DNA of 64,000 bases from Nemorincola sp044225795. Its GTDB lineage: Bacteria; Bacteroidota; Bacteroidia; Chitinophagales; Chitinophagaceae. How positions within the stretch are numbered: position 1 is the first letter of the stretch; every line of letters starts with the position of its first letter. The DNA lies in the NCBI GenBank assembly GCA_044225795.1, contig JBGAIF010000001.1, forward strand, positions 1 through 64,000. Reading direction: 5' to 3'. A program made the translations under genes and the position numbers. The notes under the pieces were generated by a model that made no database searches, was not told the origin of the DNA, and saw only the letters and a list, made by a program, of their open reading frames with translations. Below, one piece after another: positions 25,197 to 33,473 of this stretch.

Positions 25197-25847
25197 ATGA
25201 AGGACTACTATAAGATACTTGGCGTGAAGCCTTCTGCATCCCGGCAGGAGATCAAAAAGGCTTATCGCGAACTGGCCTTCAAATACCACCCCGACAAGAA
25301 CCCCGACAATGCCTACGCCGAAGCTCAATTCAAAGAGGTGCAGGAAGCTTATGCTACCTTGTCAGATGATCGGAAAAGGGCACAGTACGATGATGAACGT
25401 TGGCTATCTGGCATGGATAACCGCAGTAAAGCACAGGAATCTGTCACACCCGGGTGGCTGTTGCGTGTCTGCAAAGAACTAAACGCAAGTCTGGCGAATA
25501 TGGACACGCACCGTATGAGCCAGGGCACGCTGCAGGCTTACATTCTCCTGATCTTGTCCGACGCGCATATTGGCATCTTACTGCACGAGGGCGACCAGCA
25601 TGCTCGCAACGCTATAGTTACCGAACTGCTCAATGCCACAGAGAAAATGGAAGTAGCCTATTTCCCCGATATTATGGACAAGCTGATCATACTCGCCAAA
25701 GACGACAACGAGATGCTGGGCGAGATCTATTTCCGCAGAGATATCCGCCAGCGAAGATCAAAGTACGAACAGATCCTGCCCTACTTCGTGTTGGTCGTAA
25801 CACTTGCATTATGTGTCCTCATGTATTATTTCGGCAAGATGGGGTAA
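25197..25847 (+). CDS. J-domain membrane protein
   Basis: The 216-residue protein has an N-terminal J domain (residues 3-66, DYYKILGVKPSASRQEIKKA) with the HPD motif at 31-33, which stimulates DnaK ATPase. A middle region of helices follows (about 85-190). One C-terminal membrane span, PYFVLVVTLALCVLMYYFG at about 195-213, would leave the J domain in the cytoplasm as a tail-anchored protein. It lacks the Gly/Phe-rich and zinc domains of DnaJ, so it is a specialised type III J protein that may bring DnaK to the membrane. A TACTTTCG sequence precedes the ATG closely. The gene ends 5 bases from a convergent Cys-cluster gene. Confidence 0.9.
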   Translation: MKDYYKILGVKPSASRQEIKKAYRELAFKYHPDKNPDNAYAEAQFKEVQEAYATLSDDRKRAQYDDERWLSGMDNRSKAQESVTPGWLLRVCKELNASLANMDTHRMSQGTLQAYILLILSDAHIGILLHEGDQHARNAIVTELLNATEKMEVAYFPDIMDKLIILAKDDNEMLGEIYFRRDIRQRRSKYEQILPYFVLVVTLALCVLMYYFGKMG

Positions 25848-25852
25848 CAACA

Positions 25853-26371
25853 TTAGTGTGATGCGAACCCCAGTTGCGCTTTCAGCTCCTCTATCACATT
25901 GTATATAATAGGGCAACTGCCATAGTGCATCACCGTACCTGGGAACCGGTCCTTGAATCCCGGCTTATGCAGGTGCGGAAAATCCCGGCACTCTTTGAAT
26001 CGTTGTTCATATATCGTGCACTTCTTATCGGCAAAGAAATGACAAGGTATTGTATTAATGAACAACGCGCCGGCCATACTCTCCTCTACATACTTCTCTT
26101 TGAACGCGGCCTCTGTCATATTAAAGTGTTGGGAACAAGAGGTAAGTTCATCCCGTGTCACGTTGATGATGAGCTTACTGCAGCAGTTGCCGCATTGGGT
26201 ACAATCCACTTCTGCGCTCACCCTGTCATTGATCTCATGCACCAGCCTGTCCAGCATGTCGCCGTCATGCCCGCCAAGGAACGATTGGAAGGCTGCATTT
26301 TCGGCTTCTCGGTTCTCATGCGCCTGGGCTATAAGGCCCAGGTCTGTTATATATGCGGGTAATGAAGACAA
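25853..26371 (-). CDS. YkgJ family cysteine-cluster protein
   Basis: The 172-residue protein has CTQCGNCCSKLIIN with Cys57, Cys60, Cys63 and Cys64, then downstream Cys residues in PCHFFADKKCTIYEQRFKEC. This is the zinc- or iron-cluster pattern of the YkgJ/UPF0153 family (CxxCGxCC then CxxYxxRPxxC). The usual Arg-Pro is Arg-Phe here. It is predicted to be cytoplasmic and to bind metal; no reaction is established. It is transcribed toward the J-domain gene, with 5 bases between the stops. Confidence 0.88.
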   Translation of the reverse strand: MSSLPAYITDLGLIAQAHENREAENAAFQSFLGGHDGDMLDRLVHEINDRVSAEVDCTQCGNCCSKLIINVTRDELTSCSQHFNMTEAAFKEKYVEESMAGALFINTIPCHFFADKKCTIYEQRFKECRDFPHLHKPGFKDRFPGTVMHYGSCPIIYNVIEELKAQLGFASH

Positions 26372-26399
26372 AATGATATGATTGAACGTCCTTAAAGCA

Positions 26400-26424
26400 G
26401 TTACGGCACCATAAGTGCCGTAAC
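26400..26424 (-). terminator. Hairpin after SMC
   Basis: GTTACGGCAC and GTGCCGTAAC form a perfect 10-bp stem with a 5-base loop. It lies 22 bases after the SMC stop and upstream of the Cys-cluster gene on the same strand. There is no strong U tract (TGCTTT follows), so it may be a weak terminator or an mRNA-stabilising hairpin. Confidence 0.5.
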
Positions 26425-26445
26425 GATAAATATTTACTGTTTCAT

Positions 26446-29400
26446 TTAGTTAAGGCTTCTGAAGTCCACAGGCACCAGCTTACTTACGCCAGGCTCCTGC
26501 ATCGTCACACCATAGATCACATCTACGGCAGCCATAGTTTGCTTGTTGTGGGTCACGATGATGAACTGTGAGTTGTCAGAGAACTTACGGATCATCTGCG
26601 TGAACTTGCCTACGTTAGCATCATCCAGCGGCGCGTCCACCTCATCCAGGATACAGAACGGTGCCGGCTTGATAAGATATATCGCGAAGAGGAACGCTGT
26701 AGATGTCAGCGTCTTCTCTCCACCCGATAGCTGCGTCAGTGTGCTTGGCTTCTTACCCTTTGGTTGTGCGTAAATTTCTATACCGCTGTCCGCCACATTA
26801 TCAGGGTCTGTAAGACGCAGGTCACAGTTATCATCTTCTGTAAAGAGCGCCTTGAATACCTGTATGAAGTTCTCACGCACCATATTAAAGGTCTCTGAGA
26901 ATTTCGCATTTGCCGTATTCTCTACCTCTTCAATGGTGGCCAGCAAAGATTCCTTGGCATTCACCAGGTCATCACGCTGCTCCACAATAAAGTCGTGCCG
27001 GGCCTTCATTTCGGTATAAGCCTCTATCGCGGTAGGGTTTATCTCGCCCATATTCTCCAGGCGCTTCTTCATCTTTTCCGCGTCTGCGGTCAGTTCTTCT
27101 ATACTCTGCTCTCCTGTTCGTGGTTGGTCCAGTATATCATCCAGCACCACCTTGAATTCTATGGCCAGGCGCTCGCTCATACCGGCCACCTGTACCTTCA
27201 TAGTGCCCAGCTTCTCCCTGATGCCGTTCAGCAGCGCCTCGGCATGTTCCTTCTCACGGCGTTTCTGGTTCAGTTGTCCTTCCTGTGCCGATATGTTGTT
27301 GCGCATCTCGTAGTATGCGCGGTCTTTTTCATTCAGTTCTTTCTCTTCGGTCTCCTTGCGGGTCAGCAATTCATATAGCTCATTATCGCCGCTATGCAGG
27401 TTCTTCTCTGTATCTTCCAGTTGACCGGTGATCTGCTCCAGTTGTTCACTGTTGGTAGTGATCTGCAGTCTCAGGTCATTCAGTTGGTTCGCACGGAAGT
27501 CCAGTTCCTGCTTCAGGCTGTCCAGTTTACTCTGCTGGCGCGTATAGTTGATGTTGTGCTGGTTATATTGCTGCGTGGCCTCGTTGAATGCCTGCTCCAC
27601 GGTCCGGAACTCCGTTTCCGCATCCTGTATGTTGGCCTGCAGTCCCTGCAGCTCTTCGGTAATAGCCACCAGCGCGTCACGTGTATCGCGTATATTCTCG
27701 TGGGTATCATCCAGTTGATCCTGTATCTCCTGCAGGCGCCTGTCTGCATTCTGGTTCAGGTGCTCGTAATTCTCCACACGGTGCCCCAGGTTCACACTGT
27801 GGTTCTGCAGGCGGTTTATCTCCTGTCGTGTCTGTTCTATCGCCTTATCGTTCAGCTCCTCGTTAAATCCTGTGATGAGCGTCTGTGTATCTGCTATGTA
27901 TTGTTTCAGCTCTGTAGTGCTTACTATCAGCTCTTCTATCTCCTTCGCCAGGCGTTCCAGGTTCTTGGCACGGCCTATCTTATTACCTTCGAACAATCCT
28001 ACAGAACCTCCACCCAATGTGTACTTGCCGCGTATCATCTTGCCGCTCTTGCCCACCAGTACATTGCCGTTGGTCAGTTCTGCATTCGCGATCCCATCCT
28101 CTTCACTCGTCACATATACATGGCCCAGTAAGTGCTTAGCCAGTTCCGCGTATTGCTCATCCACCGTCACTACATCCAGTGCAGATACCGCTCCGGCAGG
28201 AGCCTCAGCCGCGCCACTCTTATAGGCGCTCAGGTGGTCCAGCACAAAGAAATTGGCCTTGCCCTTTTTGTTACCATCCAGCAGGGAGATAGCCTTGGCT
28301 GCCTCACCCGCGTTGGCCACTATATAATAGTTCAGGTAGTTATCCAGTACATTCTCCAATGCGGTTCTGTATTCGTTCTTTACCACAAATACATCCGACA
28401 GCAATGGAGCGTCATTGTTCCACTCCTTGTTCTTCTTCAGGAATTTGATACTGTCCGGGTAGCCCTCCAGGCTGTCCACCAGCGATTTCAGCAGGTCGTG
28501 CTCATTGCGGCGGGCATCCAGCTTACGGTTCTCTTCCACCAGTTTCGCGCGTAGCGATTCCATCTGCTCCTGGCTGGCCAATATCTTACCCTTTACCTCT
28601 TCATACTTATCTACCAGGTCCTGCAGTTCGTGTTGTTTGTCGCCCAGTTGCGCTTCCGTATCTGTCTTTTCCTCGTTCAGTTGCTTTATCTGTATGGTGC
28701 GCTGCGCCTTCTCATCCTGCACCTGCTGCATGCTGCGCTGCAGGTTCATGACAGAGGTATCCGCTATCGCCACCTTTTTCTCCGCTTCAAACTGGCTCCG
28801 CTGACGCTGCTGGTAATCATTGCGCATACGCTCCAGCACCTGTTTCTTTTCGTCAAATGCCGCACGCTTATCATCCGCGGCCGCCCGCATTGTTTCCAGG
28901 TCCGCTTTTATTTTTTCCAGCACACTGTTTTCTTCAGCTATCTGCTTCTCGGAGAATGCTATTGATTCTTCCAGTTTCTTCGACTGTCCGCCCGCTCCGG
29001 AGAGGAAGTCACGCAGGTTCTTGTCGCGCTCCTTCAGGTGTTCCAGGCGTTGTGCTGCCAGGCGCTTATCACTTTCCAGTTGGCGCACCCGGTTCACTAA
29101 TTCGTTGAATTGCTTTTGTAATCCGTTCAGTTCCTGCTCCTTCTCTATCAGCTTCACCTTCTGTGCTTCTACGCTCGCCTCTTCAGTGGCCACCTGGGCC
29201 TCCAGTTGCGTACGCCGGTCGGTCTCAGCGTCATGCTGCTCATTCAGTGTCTTGTATTGTTCATTGAAGTGCTCCAGCGATGCTTTCGCCAGTTCCACGC
29301 TCACTTCTTTATATTCACCCTTCACCTGGAAGTAGCGCTCAGCCTTTCTCGCCTGGCTCTCCAGGGTGCGCAGGTTATTCCCTATTTCAAACAGCAGGTC

Positions 29401-29976
29401 CTCGATACGTGATATATCCTGCTCTGTTGCCTCCAGTTTCTGTTTTGCCTCTTTCTTACGCGTCTTGTAGATAGAGATACCTGCTGCCTGCTCCAGCATA
29501 CGGCGGCGGCTGCCATCCTTATCCTTGATGATGTCATCTACCATGCCCAGTTCTATGATGGCATAGGAGTCATTGCTCACACCCGTATCTAAGAAGAGGT
29601 TGTGTATATCCTTCAGGCGGCAGCTTACATCATTCAGGCGGTACTCACTCTCTCCGTTCTTGTAGAACTTACGGGTGATGGTCACCGTAGTAAATTCCGT
29701 CGGCAGCAGGTTACGTGTGTTCTCAAAAGTGAGCGACACCTCTGCCATACCCGAGCCATTACGCGTACGTGAACCATTGAAGATCAGGTCATCAAGGTTA
29801 TCCGATCGCAGCGCCTTTATTTTATGTTCACCTATCACCCAGCGAATGGCGTCCACGATATTGGATTTGCCACAACCATTCGGCCCTACGATCCCGGTAA
29901 TGGGATTGTCTAATATCACGTGGGTCTTGTCGGCAAATGACTTGAACCCTTTTATTTCCAATGACTTTAACTTCAA
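26446..29976 (-). CDS. smc: Chromosome segregation protein SMC (TTG start)
   Basis: A TTG at 29976 gives MKLKSLEIKGFKSFADKTHV, the standard SMC N-terminus, and 1176 residues, the normal length. The longer frame from an ATG at 30063 adds a non-homologous hydrophobic stretch and crosses a promoter-like TATTTTTG. The Walker A loop GPNGCGKSN is at 31-39. Long coiled coils flank a hinge at about 490-650. The ABC signature LSGGEKTLT is at 1083-1091, and Walker B FCILDEVDAPLDDANV starts at 1107. SMC dimers extrude and organise DNA loops with ScpA and ScpB, which are not in this window. Confidence 0.96.
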   Translation of the reverse strand: MKLKSLEIKGFKSFADKTHVILDNPITGIVGPNGCGKSNIVDAIRWVIGEHKIKALRSDNLDDLIFNGSRTRNGSGMAEVSLTFENTRNLLPTEFTTVTITRKFYKNGESEYRLNDVSCRLKDIHNLFLDTGVSNDSYAIIELGMVDDIIKDKDGSRRRMLEQAAGISIYKTRKKEAKQKLEATEQDISRIEDLLFEIGNNLRTLESQARKAERYFQVKGEYKEVSVELAKASLEHFNEQYKTLNEQHDAETDRRTQLEAQVATEEASVEAQKVKLIEKEQELNGLQKQFNELVNRVRQLESDKRLAAQRLEHLKERDKNLRDFLSGAGGQSKKLEESIAFSEKQIAEENSVLEKIKADLETMRAAADDKRAAFDEKKQVLERMRNDYQQRQRSQFEAEKKVAIADTSVMNLQRSMQQVQDEKAQRTIQIKQLNEEKTDTEAQLGDKQHELQDLVDKYEEVKGKILASQEQMESLRAKLVEENRKLDARRNEHDLLKSLVDSLEGYPDSIKFLKKNKEWNNDAPLLSDVFVVKNEYRTALENVLDNYLNYYIVANAGEAAKAISLLDGNKKGKANFFVLDHLSAYKSGAAEAPAGAVSALDVVTVDEQYAELAKHLLGHVYVTSEEDGIANAELTNGNVLVGKSGKMIRGKYTLGGGSVGLFEGNKIGRAKNLERLAKEIEELIVSTTELKQYIADTQTLITGFNEELNDKAIEQTRQEINRLQNHSVNLGHRVENYEHLNQNADRRLQEIQDQLDDTHENIRDTRDALVAITEELQGLQANIQDAETEFRTVEQAFNEATQQYNQHNINYTRQQSKLDSLKQELDFRANQLNDLRLQITTNSEQLEQITGQLEDTEKNLHSGDNELYELLTRKETEEKELNEKDRAYYEMRNNISAQEGQLNQKRREKEHAEALLNGIREKLGTMKVQVAGMSERLAIEFKVVLDDILDQPRTGEQSIEELTADAEKMKKRLENMGEINPTAIEAYTEMKARHDFIVEQRDDLVNAKESLLATIEEVENTANAKFSETFNMVRENFIQVFKALFTEDDNCDLRLTDPDNVADSGIEIYAQPKGKKPSTLTQLSGGEKTLTSTAFLFAIYLIKPAPFCILDEVDAPLDDANVGKFTQMIRKFSDNSQFIIVTHNKQTMAAVDVIYGVTMQEPGVSKLVPVDFRSLN

Positions 29977-29999
29977 AACAAAAAAATTTAGGAGGGAGA

Positions 30000-30007
30000 C
30001 AAAAATA
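30000..30007 (-). promoter_or_regulatory. Candidate -7 element TATTTTTG for smc
   Basis: The minus strand reads TATTTTTG (TAnnTTTG), 23 bases before the TTG start at 29976. It supports the downstream start for smc, since the ATG at 30063 would lie upstream of the transcript. Confidence 0.45.
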
Positions 30008-30063
30008 ACAAATGCGCCCAACAAATACCCGACTATTTTACCACACATATACGTGTAAACCAT

Positions 30064-30462
30064 CTATCCGACGGCCTCATTAATATGCGTTTCCTAAATA
30101 TCTGAAACAGGCTTTTTTGTCTTTTTCTCTTACGCGGATCTCCGCACTTTTTCGGTCATTTGATCGCTCAAAGCAGATTCCCTATTTCCCCAAAAAATTC
30201 AAATTCCCCATGTCGTCATTGATTCACAGGCAATTGTGTTTTTGAGTTTCCCCATTGCTTCCCCATAGGGAAATTCAATCCTGTAAAGGGTTTGCGGGGC
30301 GATTAGGTAGTGCAAAAAACATGCCGGATATTAGCCGTATTACCAAAAATGATAGGCCTATTTCACTCAACATATACATGAAATAAATCTTTCAAATACC
30401 GTTAAACAACGGTACTGTGGCTATTTTATTAGTCAGAGATTTACACATGAAAACTATATCAT
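30064..30462. other. Intergenic region with four TTCCCCA copies
   Basis: This 400-base gap has no open frame I would support. It contains four copies of TTCCCCA on the plus strand at 30186, 30204, 30248 and 30259. The last is followed by TAGGGAAATTC, which makes a short inverted pair with it. The region lies upstream of a small HTH gene. The repeats could be protein-binding or recombination arm sites, but no integrase gene is present. Confidence 0.4.
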
Positions 30463-30711
30463 ATGATATCAAAATCACATGCAACTATGAAACACAATGA
30501 AAACTATGAAAAACTTCTTACCGACATCGGTCTTTATTACCGGGCACTTCGCGGAAACCAGAAACTGGAGAACATACAAGACATTATTGGCATCCACCAC
30601 TCGATCATCAGCCGCATTGAGAATGGCCGCTATCCGTGTCTGAACCTGCAAACCCTCCAAAAGCTCTCTGACTATTATGGAGTCGCACTGACCGACATTA
30701 TCAATCTCTGA
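30463..30711 (+). CDS. Small XRE-type helix-turn-helix regulator
   Basis: The 82-residue protein is almost wholly one Cro/C1-type HTH domain: YYRALRGNQKLENIQDIIGI, then HHSIISRIENGRYPCLNLQT and LQKLSDYYGVALTDIINL. The segment SIISRIENGRYP is the recognition helix and following turn. The start is uncertain; an ATG at 30487 would remove eight residues. No partner domain is present, so it is a DNA-binding protein of unknown target. It is isolated between the SMC promoter region and a secreted Cys-rich protein, both gaps being gene-poor, which fits an accessory or mobile-element remnant but does not prove it. Confidence 0.75.
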   Translation: MISKSHATMKHNENYEKLLTDIGLYYRALRGNQKLENIQDIIGIHHSIISRIENGRYPCLNLQTLQKLSDYYGVALTDIINL

Positions 30712-30886
30712 GTCTTCAAGGGGTGAAGAAAGTCTTCATCATATGAAGAAAGATGCGCACCAAAAAATAGGCGCTCCTGTTTCGTCATTTTAGCTTTGCT
30801 GTATCCTCCGGCCGTGGATACCGCTTTGCTTTGGCGGAATATAAACGAGGGCTGACTTATTTCTTGATCACTATAACAACAACAAC

Positions 30887-31423
30887 ATGAAAAAATTGTT
30901 ATTAGCCATATTGCTCCTTGTATCGGCGCAGATGGTATCCGCACAGACTGCGCAATTGACTGTAGTTAATCACAATGGCTGCTATTGGGTTAGGTTCACA
31001 ATGTATGGCTGGCTGGCCACGTCACCCGGAGCTGGGTGTACTGATATATATTCATATACCTGCGACATTGCTCCCAATAGTTCATTGACATGGGGCAATC
31101 CATGTGCCTTTGATATTGGTGGCGGCACACCTGCTTCACCACCTGTTGGCTTTGCTTATTTTCCAGGAGGAGCCTGTTCTACACTCACTGATTTTCAGTG
31201 GACAATGGTAGAATACACCTATGCAGCAAACGCATGCACACCATGCTGTCCATCGGCATATTGTCCTTCTTTTGGCACACTTTATCGAATTGGAGAAAAT
31301 AGCCTTATTTCCTGTGCAGGCACATCTTCTTTATCTGCCGGTTGTGGTGCATCGCAAACTTGGGCGCCAATTGCGTATTCTTCAGGCACTTATCTTCAGA
31401 ATGCACGTGTTGATTTTTGGTAG
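30887..31423 (+). CDS. Secreted Cys-rich protein, unknown family
   Basis: The 178-residue protein has a signal peptide of 19 residues (MKKLLLAILLLVSAQMVSA). The mature chain holds 11 Cys, including the cluster NACTPCCPSAYCPS near residues 114-127, and many Gly, Ser, Tyr and Trp. I recognise no domain. The early VNHNGCYWVRFTMYGW and the Cys spread suggest a small disulfide-rich beta protein acting outside the cytoplasm. It has no T9SS sorting domain. It is followed by a strong terminator and stands alone. Confidence 0.7.
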   Translation: MKKLLLAILLLVSAQMVSAQTAQLTVVNHNGCYWVRFTMYGWLATSPGAGCTDIYSYTCDIAPNSSLTWGNPCAFDIGGGTPASPPVGFAYFPGGACSTLTDFQWTMVEYTYAANACTPCCPSAYCPSFGTLYRIGENSLISCAGTSSLSAGCGASQTWAPIAYSSGTYLQNARVDFW

Positions 31424-31428
31424 TTTTT

Positions 31429-31470
31429 AAGGGAAACGGGGTCATTTATAACTCCGTTTCCCTTATCTTA
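31429..31470 (+). terminator. Terminator of the Cys-rich secreted protein gene
   Basis: AAGGGAAACGG pairs perfectly with CCGTTTCCCTT (11 bp) around a 14-base loop that can pair further. It is followed by ATCTTATATTTTTTTA. It begins 5 bases after the stop at 31423. Confidence 0.8.
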
Positions 31471-31514
31471 TATTTTTTTATAGAATATTTTTGTATCTTT
31501 AAGAAAAGAATACC

Positions 31515-33443
31515 ATGAACTATCGCCATTCTATCCTCTTCATTGTTGTATCTATTTTGTTGCCCTCACTTTTACATGCACAAATTATCACTACAATTTG
31601 TGGCAATGGAGTAGGCTCCGGCACCCCCATCGGCTCCTATAGCGGAGACGGTGGACCCGCTACCGCGGCAGGATTGGATTACCCTCGTGACATTGCGCAA
31701 GATTCTAAAGGCAATATTTATTTTGCAGACTATGACAATGTACGCATACGGAAGATAGATCGCTCGGGCGTTATCACCACTTATGCGGGGAATGGCGTAA
31801 AAGGCTACTCCGGCGATGGGGGCCCGGCCACCGCTGCATCTTTCTATTATGCTTCCGGCATTGCTATCGACCGCCACGACAATCTCTATATCGCTGATGA
31901 AAGAAATGATGTAGTGCGAAAAGTAAGTAGCGCTGGCATTATCTCTACATTTGCCGGCAAGGGAAAGTGTCCCAGTCTAAGTTGCTTCTCCGGAGATGGG
32001 GGCCCCGCAACGGCCGCAGAATTTAACATGGTATATGATGTTGCAGTAGATACATTTGAAAATGTATTTATTGTGGACAGGGTCAACCAATGCATTCGCA
32101 AAGTAGATAAGTATGGTATCATATCTACTTATGCCGGCAATCATACTGGCGGCTCCAGCACACCGGGCGCTACCGGAGATGGGGGGCCAGCAACCGCTGC
32201 CATAGTTAATGCGCCTTTTCATATAGTTACAGATATCACCGGGAATCTATTTCTTACCTCAGGCTGCGCCTGCATCCGTAAAGTGAATACCAGTGGAACG
32301 ATCTCTACTATTGCAGGAACAATAGATGTTTGGGGATTTGCCGGAGATGGCGGGCCCGCTACCGCTGCAATGCTCTCAGGCGGTTACGACATAGCTACTG
32401 ATATTGCCGGCAACGTCTATTTTGGTGATGGAAGCAATTACAGGTATCGTGAAATAAGTACAGCAGGCCTCATCTTTACCGTTGTTGGCAATGGGATACA
32501 AGGGTTTTCAGGTGACGGAGGTCCAGCTACAGCAGCAGAGATATGGGGATCGGGAATAGCTGCTGATTGTGGCGGCAACATATATGTTACCGATGGCAAC
32601 AACCACCGTGTTAGAGTAAGCACCGCTAATAATTCACCATACTTTATTTTTGGCGCCAGCCACCACATTGCAGTTTGCAATACGGGTATTGCCACAGGCA
32701 TAGACAGCATATTGCTGGCTGCAGACCCTGATACGCTTACCTCCATAAGCTGGCGCATAGGCGCTGCTCCATTGCACGGCACCCTACTGGCATCATATAG
32801 CGCTATTACCAACAGGGATACGCTAACACCCATCGGAATCACGTACACACCGGCTACAGGCTTTAGCGGCACAGATACCTTTACCGTTTCCGTTACTTAT
32901 TGCGGCGCTTTATCTTCTACCATCACCATTTACGCAGATGTGTCGCTGCCTCCTGTCGCAGGAAGTATCACAGGCCCTGCTGCTGCGTGTGCCGGTTGGC
33001 CTAACAATTATCACAATACAGCCACCGGCGGTACATGGAGTAGCACTAATACCGCATCGTTAATTACCTCCGCCGGCGTTTACTACCCCTACACCATCGG
33101 CGCAGATACGATACTATATACTGTTACTAATTTTTGCGGCAGCTCCATTGCGAAGCTACCTGTTGAAATAATTTTCTGTCCCGATGGCGTGCCTGCCATT
33201 GGCAGCAACCAGGCACCATTGATCATTAGCCCTAATCCGGCTACAAACCAATTATCTGTCTCAGGCATTCAACTCCTCAATATATCCATTTCCGATATGG
33301 CAGGCCGCGAGCTAATACACCACCCCTGCAAGAACAACCCCACTGAGACCATAGATATAAGCACACTACCTGCAGGCATGTACCTTGTAAAGGTCAACGG
33401 CTCTTCCGCAGGTAAGTTTGTAAAGACATCCGGTACAGAATGA
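31515..33443 (+). CDS. NHL-repeat T9SS-secreted protein, copy 1
   Basis: The 642-residue protein has a signal peptide (about 1-22, ending LLHA-Q). About six NHL-type repeats follow with the core GYSGDGGPATAA, then PxxIAxDxxGNIYxAD and NxxIRK; together these fold as a beta-propeller. From about residue 372 a cadherin-like module (YTPATGFSGTDTFTVSV) and an Ig-like module follow. It ends with a T9SS type A sorting domain (IISPNPATNQLSVSG to AGKFVKTSG). It is exported across the outer membrane; ligand or function unknown. It is followed after 30 bases by a paralogue. The two share nearly identical DNA for the middle modules but not for the propeller or sorting domain. Confidence 0.9.
   Translation: MNYRHSILFIVVSILLPSLLHAQIITTICGNGVGSGTPIGSYSGDGGPATAAGLDYPRDIAQDSKGNIYFADYDNVRIRKIDRSGVITTYAGNGVKGYSGDGGPATAASFYYASGIAIDRHDNLYIADERNDVVRKVSSAGIISTFAGKGKCPSLSCFSGDGGPATAAEFNMVYDVAVDTFENVFIVDRVNQCIRKVDKYGIISTYAGNHTGGSSTPGATGDGGPATAAIVNAPFHIVTDITGNLFLTSGCACIRKVNTSGTISTIAGTIDVWGFAGDGGPATAAMLSGGYDIATDIAGNVYFGDGSNYRYREISTAGLIFTVVGNGIQGFSGDGGPATAAEIWGSGIAADCGGNIYVTDGNNHRVRVSTANNSPYFIFGASHHIAVCNTGIATGIDSILLAADPDTLTSISWRIGAAPLHGTLLASYSAITNRDTLTPIGITYTPATGFSGTDTFTVSVTYCGALSSTITIYADVSLPPVAGSITGPAAACAGWPNNYHNTATGGTWSSTNTASLITSAGVYYPYTIGADTILYTVTNFCGSSIAKLPVEIIFCPDGVPAIGSNQAPLIISPNPATNQLSVSGIQLLNISISDMAGRELIHHPCKNNPTETIDISTLPAGMYLVKVNGSSAGKFVKTSGTE
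32629..33170 (+). repeat. Direct repeat shared by the two NHL genes, copy 1
   Basis: This segment aligns without gaps to 34594-35135 (offset 1965). By eye there are about 20 differences in some 540 bases, and a stretch of about 180 bases (32921-33100) has none. The upstream propeller regions of the same two genes differ far more often, mostly at third codon positions. Confidence 0.85.
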
Positions 33444-33473
33444 TCAATTGAACCGCTATGAAATAACCTGCTT

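Noticed and set aside
27394..28131. Long open frame on the plus strand inside smc
   Set aside because: It is antisense to the coiled-coil part of SMC, has Leu-rich low-complexity sequence and no family marks; a codon-bias shadow.
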